Source of the DNA: Xestospongia muta
Taxonomy: Eukaryota; Porifera; Demospongiae; Haplosclerida; Petrosiidae
Reading direction: 5' to 3'
Assembly: GCA_963693285.1 (NCBI GenBank)
Contig: OY848919.1
Location: 10,225,461-10,289,460, forward strand
Length of the DNA: 64,000 bases
The first letter of the stretch is position 1. Every line of letters begins with the position of its first letter. The notes under the pieces are model-generated. The model saw only the letters and a program-made list of their open reading frames with translations. It did not search any database and was not told the DNA's origin. Shown here piece after piece: positions 22,501 to 34,984 of the stretch. The position numbers and the translations under genes were made by a program.

Positions 22501-25500
22501 ATTGTAATGGACAGTGGGGAACAATATGTGATGATGGATTTGATTCTACTGATGCTCAAACTATCTGTAAACAACTGGGATATAATAATTATAATAATTA
22601 TGATCACCTCAGCCTGTAAGTTTAAAGAAATAATAATGTTTCAGACACTAATGCATACACTCTTAAATATTAAATATTTATTATCCTATAATATTATAAA
22701 TATTTATAATCCTGATACGTCACTATGATTTATCAGGATAACAGGTTTTTGTATTACTATAATAGATCTGGTACTTCCAGTCAACCAATTTGGAGTACAT
22801 ACATGTCTAGTTCTTCCTCTGACACATGTTATGGTACTAGAAATTCCTGTCCATCAACTTCAATAACTAGTTGTAACCACTATGAAGATATTACTATCAC
22901 ATGTAGTAAGTGATAGAATCAAGTATCTGTTACTTTGTATTATTAATATATTTAAAGATGAAAAGAGGTCTTATTACCTCATTAAAATATAATTAATATA
23001 ACTTTTATAAATAATTTTAAGACCTGTTCAATCTGTATTGACTACATGTGTTCTTTAAACATGAATATAATTACTGTGATGTATTTATAACTAGCAACAT
23101 CATTTCAATTGTAGACACATCATAACATTTAGTACTACTTAATAAATTTTTAGACTGACTACTCTGTAATAATGTTTTGTGTTTCAACAGAAAATATATG
23201 TAACTATATCTTTCCTTTAGCTTATAGCACTTCAAACTCCAAACCTTCTAATAAAGAGACGAGTTGTTTAGGATTAATTCGTAAGTTATCATGACATAGT
23301 TATGACTATTTTATATATGACATCAATTATATTACGAACTACAGTTTTCTTCGTTGTACCTTCTTTAAAGCATAACAGATAACTTGCAACAATGAAATTG
23401 TTATTATCCTTGCTTAAATATTTCATCCAGTATATTTGTGTAAACAATAGTAATATAACTAGTGACTCACATTTGCATGCACTTAGTCATATAGTTTGTA
23501 GTTAGAGAATGTATGTTTATTTTTATAATTAGTAATATATTATTGTTTTAGGTCAATGATGCAAGTTTGTTAAATATGTACAATACATGGTAATCCTTTC
23601 ACTCATTAGAATAGAATTAATTAATTATAATTAATAATAATTAGAATATTTTGTCTTTTATTGTTTAGCTGACGTTGCTAGAAATGGTGCTATAATTTTA
23701 TTTCGCAATGGGTATACATCATCATCTTATTACTATGGTATTGTGAGGGTCTATTACAATAATGGATGGGGTAATATCTGTGATGATTACCACTACAATT
23801 CTACTGAAGCTAATGTCATCTGTCATCAATTGGGATATACTGGAGCCTCTAGTTACTCCAGAGCTGGATTAGTGAGGTTAGATTTAGCTACTTTTTAACC
23901 AGATTTAGTCTCAGCTTTCTTTCTAGTTATGGCACTGACAGTCTATCTATGAAGATAAATAACCTCAACTGTGGCAATAGTAGCTACCTGACTATATTTC
24001 AGTGTTTTTTCTCTACTGTCATTGATAGTGGATGTACTAATACTAACTCTTATGATGCTACTGTGTATTGCTGTAAGTATAAAAAGATTTCCTTGATACA
24101 TAACATTTTGTAACAGATACCACTAGGATCTGGAACAGTAATCCTTTCCCTGGTATGATACGTCTTCAGGGAGGTAGTTACTCAAATGAAGGACGTGTTG
24201 AGGTCTATTGTAATAGACAGTGGGGAACAATATGTGATGATGGATTTTATTCTAATGATGCTCAAACTATTTGTAAACAACTGGGATATAATTATTTTTA
24301 TAATTATGATCACCTCTCTTCTTTGTGAGTAATATTATCAATAGGCAAATAGATGTTTTGATGTTTGCATCATTTCAGATATGGTGCTTCTAGTCAACCA
24401 ATTTGGAGTACATACATGTATAGTACTTCCTCTGACACATGTTATGGTACTAGAAATTCCTGTCCATCAAGGTCAATAACTAGTTGTAACCACAATGAAG
24501 ATATTACTATCACATGTAGTAAGTTTTTGTGTTATTTTTGTTAAATGAAACAATTACTTAGGTTTACTCATTATCATTATTGCATTCTTTAGTTTACAGC
24601 AGTTCACATTCAAAGTCTTCTAATTCAAATACTACTTGTTCTGGATTAATTTGTAAGTAATTATATTATTGTATTAGGTCAATGTTATCAGATTATTTAA
24701 TATGTATATTGACTATATATGATAGTCCATTCAATCAGGAATAAGAGTATGATATTTTGCCATTTAGCTAATGTTGCTAGAAATGGTGCTATAATTTTAT
24801 TTCGTAATGGGTATACCTCATTGTCTTATTACTATGGTATTGTAAGGGTCTATTACAATAATGGATGGGGTAATATCTGTGATGATTACTACTACAGTTC
24901 TACTGAAGCTAACGTCATCTGTCATCAATTGGGATATACTGGAGCCTCTAGTTACTCCAGAGCTGGATTAGTGAGGTTACATTTAGCTACTTATTAGCCA
25001 GAATTAGTGTCAGTTTTCCTGTTTTCTTTCTAGTTATGGCACTGACAGTCTATCTATGAAGATAAATAACCTCAACTGTGGCAATAGTAGCTACCTGACT
25101 ATATTTCAGTGTTTTTTCTCTACTGTCATTGATAGTGGATGTACTAATACTAACTCTTATGATGCTACTGTGTATTGCTGTAAGTATAAAAAGATTTCCT
25201 TGATACATAACATTTTGTAACAGATACCACTAGGATCTGGAACAGTAATCCTTTCCCTGGTATGATACGTCTTCAGGGAGGTAGTTACTCAAATGAAGGA
25301 CGTGTTGAGGTCTATTGTAATAGACAGTGGGGAACAATATGTGATGATGGATTTTATTCTAATGATGCTCAAACTATTTGTAAACAACTGGGATATAATT
25401 ATTTTTATAATTATGATCACCTCTCTTCTTTGTGAGTAATATTATCAATAGGCAAATAGATGTTTTGATGTTTGCATCATTTCAGATATGGTGCTTCTAG

Positions 25501-28500
25501 TCAACCAATTTGGAGTACATACATGTATAGTACTTCCTCTGACACATGTTATGGTACTAGAAATTCCTGTCCATCAAGGTCAATAACTAGTTGTAACCAC
25601 AATGAAGATATTACTATCACATGTAGTAAGTTTTTGTGTTATTTTTGTTAAATGAAATAATTACTTAGGTTTACTCATTATCATTATTGTATTCTTTAGT
25701 TTACAGCAGTTCATATTCAAAGCCTTCTAATTTAAAAACTACTTGTTCTGGATTAATTTGTAAGTAATATATTATTGTATTAGGTCAATGTTATAAGATT
25801 GTTAAACACGTGTATTGACTATATATGATAACCATTTCAGTTAGTAATTAGAGTATGATATTTTGTCATTTAGCTGATGTTGCTAGAAATGGTGCTATAA
25901 TTTTATTTCGCAATGGGTATACATCATCATCTTATTACTATGGTATTGTGAGGGTCTATTACAATAATGGATGGGGTAATATCTGTGATGATTACCACTA
26001 CAATTCTACTGAAGCTAATGTCATCTGTCATCAATTGGGATATACTGGAGCCTCTAGTTACTCCAGAGCTGGATTAGTGAGGTTAGATTTAGCTACTTTT
26101 TAACCAGATTTAGTGTCAGTTTTCCTATTTTCTTTCTAGTTATGGCAATGACAGTCTATCTATGAAAATAAATGACCTCAACTGTGGCAATAGTAGCTAC
26201 CTGACTATATTTCAGTGTTCTTTCTCTACTGTCATTGATAGTGGATGTACTAATACTAACTCTTATGATGCTACTGTGTACTGCTGTAAGTGTATATAAA
26301 TATTTCATTGATATATAACATTTTTGTGACAGATACCACTAGGATCTGGAACAGTAATCCATTCTCTGGTATGATACGTCTTCAAGGAGGTAGTTATTCA
26401 AATGAAGGACGTGTTGAGGTCTATTGTAATGGACAATGGGGAACAATATGTGATAATGGATTTAGTTCTAATGATCCTGAAACTATCTGTAAACAACTGG
26501 GATATAACAATTATTATAATTATGATCACATCAATTATTTGTGAGTAGTATCATCGATAAGCAAATAGATGTTTTGATGTTTGCATCATTTCAGATATGG
26601 TGCTTCTAGTCAACCAATTTGGAGTACATACATGTCTAGTTCTTCCTCTGACACATGTTATGGTACTAGAAATTCCTGTCCATCAACTTCAATAAGTAGT
26701 TGTACCCACAATGAAGATATTACTATCACATGTAGTAAGTTTTTGTGTTATTTTTGTCAAATGAAACAATTAGTTAGGTTTACTCATTATCATTACTGTA
26801 TTCTTTAGTCTACAGCAGTTATTATTCAAAGTCTTCTAATTCGAAAACTACTTGTTCTGGATTAATTTGTAAGTAATATATTGTTGTATTAGGTCAATCT
26901 TATAAGCTTTTTGATTATTATGTATTGATTATATATGATAATACTTTCAGTTAGTAATTAGAGTATGATAATTTTTAATTATCTAGCTGATGTTGCTCAA
27001 AATGGTGCTATAATTTTATCTCGAAATGGAATTGCCTCAACATCTTATTATTATGGTATTGTGAGGGTCTATTACAATGGATGGGGTAATATCTGTGATG
27101 ATTCCTACTACAGTTCTACAGAAGCTAATGTCATCTGTCATCAATTGGGATATACTGGAGCATCAAGTTACTCTAGAGCTGGATTAGTGAGGTTAGAACG
27201 TATCAGTATATATTTAAATCAGGTTTTAAATATCTCTGTTAAGTTATGGCACTGACACTCTATCTATGAAGATGAATGATCTCAACTGTTCTAGTAGCAA
27301 CTACCTTACTATATTTCAGTGTTCATTTTCTACATACATTGATAGTGGATGTACTAATACTAACTCTTATGATGCTACTGTCTACTGCTGTAAGTATATA
27401 AATATATCTTTGGCAGTTCTTACAGTTGTTATAGATACCACTAGGATCTGGAACAGTGATCCTTTCTCTGGTATGATACGTCTTCAAGGAGGAAATTATT
27501 CTAATGAAGGACGTGTTGAGGTTTATTGTAATGGACACTGGGGAACAATATGTAATAATGGATTTAGTTCTACTGATGCTGAATCTATCTGTAAACAACT
27601 GGGATATAACAGTTACTATCGTTTTGATCACCTCAACCTGTAAGTGTAAAGATATTAAAAAAGTAATAATTTATCACATATTAGTGCATATTACTTATAT
27701 AAGTATAATTATAAATTTTATTTAATTTTAATTTATTTTAGAATTACAAGTTATTGTATTTCTCTAATAGATCTGGTAGTTCTAGTCAACCTATTTGGAG
27801 TACAAACATGTCTAGTTCTTCCTCTGACACTTGTTATGGTACTAGAAATTCCTGTCCATCAACTTCAATAACTAGTTGTAATCACTATGAAGATATTACT
27901 ATCACATGTAGTAAGTGATAGTTTCAACTATCTGTTACTTTGTATTATTATAATATTTAAAGATGAAGTAAATGGAATTGCCTCCTTAAAAATAATTTAA
28001 TAGAGTTTTATAAATAATTTGTAGGCCTATTCAATCTTGAGTTTATTGAATACTCAAGTACTTTGAACATCAGCACAATTACTGTGATACATAGCAAATG
28101 CTTAAATTCAATCTATATGCTGTTATCAATTGTATCCACATCATAACTTTTTCTACCTTCTTCTAAAATATTTTGTACTGACTAGTGTATTATACCTTTT
28201 TGTGTTTTAACTAGTAAACCTCGAGTTATGTATATGTATATATATCATTTCATTTAGCTTACAACATTTCTAACTCCAAACCTTGTAATAAACAGACTAC
28301 TTGTTTAGGATTAATTTGTAAGTATACTTACTATATTATATATGACATCAATTATATTACAAGCTACATAGTTGTACAAACAATAGTAATATGTATATTG
28401 ACTAAAATATTGTAAGGAGTTCCTTTAGTTTGTAGTTACAGAATGTTGATCTACTTTCATCTAGATGATATTGCTAGAAATGGTGCTATAATTTTATATC

Positions 28501-31500
28501 GTAATGGATATACGTCTTCATCTTATTATTATGGTATTGTGAGGGTCTATTACAATAATGGATGGGGTAATATCTGTTATGATACCGACTACAGTCAATA
28601 TGAAGCAGACGTTATCTGTCGTCAATTGGGATATACTGGAGCATCAGGTTTTTCTAGAGCTGGATTAGTGAGGTTAGATGTAATAAGTTTTAACCTTATT
28701 TATTTTTATTTTTCTGTCTAGTTATGGCACTGATAGTCTATCTATAAACATTGATGACCTTAACTGTATCAGCAGTAGCTATCTCACTATATTTCAGTGT
28801 TCTTTTGATACATACATTGATAGTGGATGTACTAATACTAACTCTCATGATGCTACTGTGTACTGCTGTTAGTTTAACGTTTTATGTATATTTATAATGT
28901 CTGTTATAGATACTACTAGGATCTGGAACAGTAATCCTTTCCCTGGCATGATACGTCTTCAAGGAGGTAGTTATACTAATAAAGGACATGTTGAGGTCTA
29001 TTGTAACGGACAGTGGGGAACAATATGTGATGATGGATTTGATTCTAATGATGCTCAGACTGTTTGTAAACAACTGGGATATAACAGTTACTATAGTTAT
29101 GGTCATCGCAATTTGTGAGTAATATTGTTAATGGCCAAATAATATTATGGTATTTGTCTTATATCAGGTCCGTTAATTCCAGTCAACCAATTTGGAGTGC
29201 ATACATGTCTAGTTCTTCCTCTGACACATGTTATGGTACTAGAAATTCCTGTCCACCAACTTCAATAACTAGTTGTAACCACTATGAGGATGTTACTGTC
29301 ACTTGTAGTAAGTTATTATACTAGTAATTTTATTAATTAGGTTTACTTGTTATCATTATTATATTCTACAGTTTACAGTAGTTCATATTCAAAGTCTTCT
29401 AATGCAAAGACTACTTGTTTTGGATTAATTTGTAAGTAATTATGTTAGACTGTTGAACATGTCTTTTGACTATACGTGATAATCCTTTCAAGCTAGTAAT
29501 TAGAATATAATAAGATTTATCATTTAGCTGATATTGCTCAAAATGGTGCTATAATTTTATCTCGTAATGGGTATACCTCATCATCCTATTACTATGGTAT
29601 TGTAAAGATCTATTACAATGGATGGGGTAATATTTGTGATGATTACTCCTACAATTCTAATGAAGCTAATGTCATATGTCATCAATTGGGATATAGTGGA
29701 GCATCTACTTACTCTAGAGCTGGATTAGTGAGGTCAGAACTTATAATCATACTTGTAGGTCAGGCTTTAAATATCTCTATTTAGTTATGGCACTGACACT
29801 CTATCTATGAAGATGGATGATCTCAACTGTGCTAGTAGCAACTACCTTACTATATTTCAGTGTTCATTCTCTACAGACATTGATAGTGGATGTACTAATA
29901 CTAACTCTTATGATGCTACTGTGTATTGCTGTGAGTAAATAAATGTTTCTTTAGTACTTATTACATTTTTTGCAGATACCACTAGGATCTGGAACAGTAA
30001 TCCTTTCTCTGGTATGATACGTCTTCAGGGAGGAAATTATTCTAATGAAGGACGTATTGAGGTTTATTGTAATGGAGAGTGGGGAACAATATGTGATAAT
30101 GGATTTGATTCTACTGATGCTCAAACTATCTGTAAACAACTGGGATATAATTATCACTATAATTATGATCACCTCAGTCTGTAAGAAGCGATTTATACAT
30201 AATGTCTGTAATCAAATTATGATGTAAATTTTCTGTTTTCTTTACTTTGGTTTTCTTTCATTAAGAATCTGCTACATTATTTGTCATTAATTCAGGCCAG
30301 GTACTTCCAGTCAACCAATTTGGAGTACATACATGTCTAGTTATTCCTATGACACATGTTATGGTAGTAGAAATTCCTGTCCATCAACTTCAATAACTAG
30401 TTGTACTCACTCTGAAGATATTACTATCACTTGTAGTAAGTTGTTATATTATTTTGAGAAGTAATTTTATTACTTGGCCTTGCTCAATACCATTTTTGTA
30501 TTTTTTAGGTTATAGAAGTTCATATTCAAAGCCTTCTAATTCAAAAAGTACTTGTTCTGGATTATTATGTAAGTAATTATTTTATTGTGTTAGTTGAAAG
30601 TTATAAGTTTGTTAAACACATGTATTGACTATGTATAATAGTTCTTTCAATTAGCAATTAGAGCATGAAAATCTGTTATCGTTTAGCTAATGTTGCTCAA
30701 AATGGTGCTATAATTTTATTTCGTAATGGGTATACCTCATCATCCTATTACTATGGTATTGTGAGGGTCTATTACAATAATGGATGGGGTAATATCTGTG
30801 ATGATTCCTACTACAGTTCTACTGAAGCTAATGTTATCTGTCATCAATTGGGATATATTGGAGCATCAAGTTACTCTAGAGCTGGATTAGTGAGGTTAGT
30901 ATTATCTGATAGTCAAGATCTACATCATCCTGTCTAGTTATGGCACTGATACTTTATCTATGAAGATGGATGAGCTCAACTGTGCTAGAAGCAACTACTA
31001 CCTTACTATATTTCAGTGTTCATTCTCTACATACATTGGTTATGGATGTACTAATACTAACTCTTATGATGCTACTGTGTATTGCTGTGAGTAAATAAAT
31101 GTTTCTTTAGCACTTGTTACATTTTTCACAGATACCACTAGGATCTGGAACAGTAATCCTTTCTCTGGTATGATACGTCTTCAAGGAGGAAATTATTCAA
31201 ATGAAGGACGTGTTGAAGTCTACTGTAATGGACAGTGGGGAACAATATGTAATAATGGATTTAGTTCAACTGATGCTAAAACTATCTGTAAACAGCTGGG
31301 ATATAATTATTACCACAGATATGATCACTTAAGTCTGTAAGTCCTTTTAATCGAAGTAACTATCTAGAGTAATTATTGTATCAATTTATTCTATTGTTTT
31401 ATACAACAATATGATGTTTTAAACCATATACTTTACTGCCAACGTATACAACAATCATTATAATTTCACATAGCCACTACTGTGACCCCTGCCATCACTA

Positions 31501-33890
31501 TAATTGAGTTTCAAGACTGGGTCACCATTTAATATTTGAGTTTCTGCATTTTACAATTTTCAAAACAATTAAAGGATAATTTTAAAATTTTTAACAAATT
31601 ATATTTACAATGTTACTGTCACAATAACATCAATAACAATTTACTTGAAGATATTTATCTATGATTTAGATCTGATACTTCCAGTCAACCAATTTGGAGT
31701 ACACACATGTCTAGTTTTCCCCCTGACACATGTTATGGTACTAGAAATTCCTGTCCATCAACTTCAATAACTAGTTGTACCCACAATGAAGATATTACTA
31801 TCACATGTAGTAAGTTTTTGTGTTATTTTTGTTAAATGAAATAATTACTTAGGTTTAATATTTACTAAATATCATTATTGTATTCTTTAGTTTACAACAG
31901 TTCATATTCAAAGTCTTTTAATTCAAAAACTACTTGTTCTGGATTAATTTGTAAGTAATTATATTATTATTATGGTGGATAGTTAAAAAACATATCTCAA
32001 ATTGTCTAATTTCAGACGCTTGAATTTAGATTTAATTAGCTTATTAACAACATCAATGTTTTGTTATTTTGTTAATGTAGCTTCTAGCCATATTGGTTTT
32101 GGTACTATACGTCTTTATCGTAATGGATATACCTTATCCTCCTATTACTCTGGTATAGTACAGATCTATATTAATGGACAATGGGGTAATATCTGTGATG
32201 ATACTTACTACAGTTATTATGAAGCTGATGTCATCTGTCATCAATTGGGATATACTGGAGCCTCAAGGTACTCTAGAGCTGGATTAGTGAGGTTAACTTC
32301 TTAAAATTTGTCTTGAAACCAGTATTTATATGTTATTATTTTAGTTATGGCACTGACTATAGCCCAATGGTACTGGATGATGTTAACTGTACTAACGGAG
32401 ACTATCTCACTATACTACAATGTTCCTACTCTACTATCATTGATAGTGGATGTACTAACACTAACTCTTATGATGCTACTGTGTCCTGCTGTGAGTTTCA
32501 ATAATACTATAGTAGAACATCTACATATATTGTGATTTAGATTCTACAAGGATCTGGAACAGTAATCCTTTCCCTGGTATGATACGACTTCAAGGAGGAA
32601 ATTATTCTAATGAAGGACTTGTGGAGGTCTATTGTAATGGACAGTGGGGAACAATATGTAATGATGGATTTGATTCTAATGAAGCACTTGTTCTCTGTAA
32701 ACAACTGGGATATTCAAACTATACAAGTTATAATCATCTTCCTTTGTATGTTTAGTACAATAGACTATACTGAAAGTATTCTATATTTGTTATAGATCTG
32801 GTTATTCATCTCAACATATTTGGATGAGTAACTTAGCTTGTAGTAGTAGTTTTTCTTGTTTGGGTTCATGTCAGAGATGTCCTACTAATACTTATCAAGG
32901 ATGTAACCATTCTGAAGATGTCACAATTCAATGTAGTAAGTTAGAAATAAACATGTTGTTAAAAGTAATCAACTCTTCCTAATAAATTTAGTCAAAATAA
33001 AGTTAAAGAATATGTTAAAATAGTATCCACATGTATTTTATTGGATAAGGACACACCCTGATAACATGGGATAACTGTATATATTTCATGTTGTAATGAA
33101 GTCACATTACATTTGTAGGTAATGCAAAGAATTTGTCATCAGTATCAACATTAAGAAGTACATGTCGTGGTGTTACCCCTGCTCCTCCTACCATTGCTTG
33201 TAAGTCAATGTTAATGTAAAAACTATGATATATGACATTAGTAAATAACTATATATATTGATTAGTTCCTTTACCAGAGCAATGCTTTAACTCTGTATCA
33301 TATTATGATTACATATTTTTTTTCTAGCATCAAACATAGCTGGACTAGTTGGTGGTATAGTTGGTTTTATTTTGGTACTAATCATTGTGACTTTTGTTTG
33401 CTGTATAACTTTTGTTGCTATTGGGAAAAAGTACAAGAGACAAAATGTTAGAAGTGACAATACCCAACAAGTTGAGTTACAGACAATTAGATCTCCTGAA
33501 ACGACTCAAAGAACAAATCAGACTGATCTATCAAGACCCATTCCTACTACTACCTTAAATACTATACCACAAAGACAGAACCAATATCCTGGTTATGAAA
33601 CAGAATCAGCACATTACTCAGAAACAAATTATAGACCTCCACCACGCTACAATGAAAGTAGTAATACAATTGGACCAAATGAAGAACCAACTGTTGTGCC
33701 TTATCCATACCTGGGTCCTTATCGACAAAAAACACCACCTCTTTATCAACAGCAATCAAGTCATGATCTGACACAGCAACCACCATCTTCAAGCTCACTA
33801 CAACCACCTGCTTTGGAGGAACCCAATGAGAAGGTAAAAACACTGAAGACTCCTCCTCCTCCAAGTTATGCTGACCTTTATAAAACATGA
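19125..33890 (+). CDS. Gene 3: twenty-SRCR type I membrane receptor
   Basis: 52 exons: signal 19125-19200, nine A-E units (20386-31950), A'B'C'D' 32081-32935, E' 33119-33199, TM/tail 33328-33890; exon limits are given under each unit. Total 8247 nt, 2748 residues, no internal stop. The start encodes [13 protein letters not shown], a signal peptide cleaved probably near STYG. Twenty SRCR domains, alternating the A+B type (six Cys) and C+D type (seven Cys, balanced by one in E), make an ectodomain of about 2560 residues. The helix ([19 protein letters not shown]) is followed by GKKYKR and a 160-residue tail rich in Pro and Gln, with PPPRY and a terminal [10 protein letters not shown] (PPPPSY at 33852-33869), a WW-domain ligand motif. 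It is the largest gene here, and its units 3 and 4 are a very recent duplication. Surface receptor; ligand unknown. Confidence 0.88.
19223..19290 (+). promoter_or_regulatory. Conserved block at start of intron 1 (gene 3 copy)
   Basis: Same block as in genes 2, 4 and 5: ATCACCTCATACAGCTTGC, then TAACTACTGTTAACTTGGTG. The remainder of intron 1 (to 20385) contains the (TA)n tract and otherwise no gene. Confidence 0.4.
19479..19547. repeat. (TA)n microsatellite in intron 1 of gene 3
   Basis: Almost pure TA dinucleotide repeat of about 69 bases, broken by ACA near 19496 and a C at 19538. Likely length-polymorphic; no function implied. Confidence 0.9.
21031..21077. repeat. Perfect 23-bp inverted repeat, 1-base spacer, in C-D intron
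   Basis: Left arm 21031-21053 (starts TGTGAGAAGACC) and right arm 21055-21077 (ends GGTCTTCTCACA) are exact reverse complements around a single A. The matching introns of genes 2 and 4 lack it. It begins only five bases after the splice donor start, so the RNA could fold next to the donor. Confidence 0.9.
21074..21104. repeat. Second palindrome, 14-bp arms, 3-base spacer
   Basis: CACAATTGTATAAT (21074-21087) and ATTATACAATTGTG (21091-21104) flank ATT. It overlaps the end of the 23-bp inverted repeat by four bases, giving two adjacent hairpins in one intron. Confidence 0.88.
21970..23280 (+). other. Gene 3, SRCR unit 2
   Basis: A 21970-22177, B 22229-22368, C 22411-22615, D 22766-22905, E 23221-23280. 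B is two codons short ([10 protein letters not shown]). C uses an unusual AAG acceptor (22408-22410). The following E-A intron (23281-23668) is of the long class and empty. Confidence 0.87.
23669..24652 (+). other. Gene 3, SRCR unit 3
   Basis: A 23669-23876, B 23927-24072, C 24117-24324, D 24379-24518, E 24593-24652. C has one extra codon and ends YDHLSSL, and its introns are all short (44-74 bases). From B to E it is nearly base-for-base the same as unit 4. Its A exon closely matches that of unit 5, not unit 4. Confidence 0.88.
23927..25690 (+). repeat. Recent tandem duplication, period 1107 bp (units 3/4)
   Basis: B, C, D and E exons start exactly 1107 bases apart (23927/25034, 24117/25224, 24379/25486, 24593/25700), and the introns between them are also nearly identical, for example at 24518-24590 and 25625-25697. 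Coding and intronic sites are equally conserved, so this is recent duplication or conversion and not selection. Confidence 0.9.
24768..25759 (+). other. Gene 3, SRCR unit 4
   Basis: A 24768-24975, B 25034-25179, C 25224-25431, D 25486-25625, E 25700-25759. Near copy of unit 3 from B onward. The D exon has MYSTSSDTC where most units read MSSSSSDTC. Confidence 0.88.
25874..26868 (+). other. Gene 3, SRCR unit 5
   Basis: A 25874-26081, B 26140-26285, C 26333-26540, D 26595-26734, E 26809-26868. A equals unit 3 A in protein (DDYHYNSTE). C ends YDHINYL, an extra codon as in units 3 and 4, marking units 3-5 as one subfamily. Confidence 0.88.
26987..28317 (+). other. Gene 3, SRCR unit 6
   Basis: A 26987-27191, B 27244-27389, C 27435-27639, D 27771-27910, E 28258-28317. 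A lacks one Asn codon (YYNGWGN). B has an AAG acceptor (27241-27243). The variable loop of C is NSYYRFDH. The D-E intron (27911-28257) is long and holds no gene. Confidence 0.87.
28465..29431 (+). other. Gene 3, SRCR unit 7
   Basis: A 28465-28672, B 28722-28867, C 28910-29114, D 29168-29307, E 29372-29431. A reads [22 protein letters not shown], a blend of internal-type and primed-type (SQYEAD) residues. B uses a GTTAGT donor. C has a Lys in [10 protein letters not shown] where others have NEGRVEVYC. Confidence 0.87.
29528..30568 (+). other. Gene 3, SRCR unit 8
   Basis: A 29528-29732, B 29785-29930, C 29976-30180, D 30296-30435, E 30509-30568. A carries [10 protein letters not shown] and [10 protein letters not shown] starts with Pro-Gly (PGTSSQ) and contains SSYSYDTC. 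E ends LL in place of LI. Confidence 0.87.
30687..31950 (+). other. Gene 3, SRCR unit 9
   Basis: A 30687-30894, B 30938-31086, C 31132-31336, D 31670-31809, E 31891-31950. B has one extra codon (SNYYLTIF) and an IGYGC segment. C has NYYHRYDH and the long-class C-D intron (31337-31669), as in gene 4 units 3-4 and gene 5 units 3-5. D reads SFPPDTC. Confidence 0.87.
32081..33199 (+). other. Gene 3, membrane-proximal unit 10' and linker E'
   Basis: A' 32081-32291, B' 32345-32490, C' 32541-32745, D' 32796-32935, E' 33119-33199. Primed-type throughout: [40 protein letters not shown], and a six-Cys D'. C' has [11 protein letters not shown] in place of [11 protein letters not shown]. Confidence 0.88.
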
Positions 33891-34984
33891 AAAACAAGCT
33901 AAATCTTATTGTTTATTGCTGGGTTTATATAGTATGTATATAAATTACTGTTAATGACTATATAGTCTATATAGTTACATTAAATGTTTTTAGCATAGCT
34001 GCATATTGGGCACTCAAAAATTAACTTTAATATTTGTAATTCTAATGTTCTTTTATCTATGTTTCTAATGGTATTGACGTCAATACTATATTAATTGATT
34101 CCCTACCAACTTTATTTTTTATAACTAATATCATTAGCGATATATTATACTGAGTTAATGTGCATTTCTAGCAATACCAGGACTATTCCATGCTTAAACC
34201 ATTAATGGAAAACTTAACAACCAACTATGACATGTACCGTTTCCTTAGGTTTTAGATATATAGATATAGGTTTTATTATATGACAGCTTATGCACGTCTT
34301 GATATTTAGAAAATGAATTAATTGGTGGTGGGCGTTGAGGTAGTATTGAGTTGTTCGTAACAGCACGTGGTAATTGGGGAAATGAATCTGTAAAATCTTA
34401 ATGAAAGAAGATTAATATGTATTATCTGTGTAACTAGTTACAACAATATTAATGTCTTAATATAATACATATACCCATATTAGAGTATAACTCACCTCAT
34501 CCATACTGATGTCACTAGGTCTGGTACCTAAACTGGTCTCATAAGTCTATACATCAATATCACTATAGGACATAAAGTAATTTGCTTAAATAGCTACAAT
34601 ATCCAGTTATATTGCATATACTAACACTTTAGTTATATTGTTAATAGCAATAACTCTAATTATATAGTACACATTTAGGTAATAAATATATCTGCATGGT
34701 GTCTTCCAATTATCACATTTATATATGAGTGATTAGTGCTCCTTCCCTCATCATGTGTTCTTGATACCAGTTAGAGGAAATACTGGTTATGTCACACTAT
34801 ATAGTTAACATAACATTACTATTAATAATAATATTATGGTGCTAAGTATTAAGGAAGACTATAGCTAATATGACAGTCAGGAATAACAGTTTGAACTAAC
34901 TCTGCTACTGTCACACAAACATATTTAACAACATATGAACTACAGGTTGAAATTACTACATAAAAATTGAAACGGAAAGATTTA
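33891..34984. other. Gene 3 downstream flank
   Basis: No gene. It lacks the AATAAA hairpin found behind the other genes; ATTAAA near 33974 is the only poly(A)-like signal I see. From about 34010 it is paralogous to the flank behind gene 4 (48375-49985), sharing blocks such as ATTCCATGCTT, GAGTATAACTCACCTCAT and CTGGTCTCATAAGTCT. It serves as the empty-site reference for two insertions there (about 34322 and 34563-34572). Confidence 0.6.

Noticed and set aside
33562..33897. 111-codon antisense frame over the gene 3 tail
   Set aside because: Complement of the Pro/Gln-rich tail exon, whose codon bias removes antisense stops; the sense exon fits the family perfectly.
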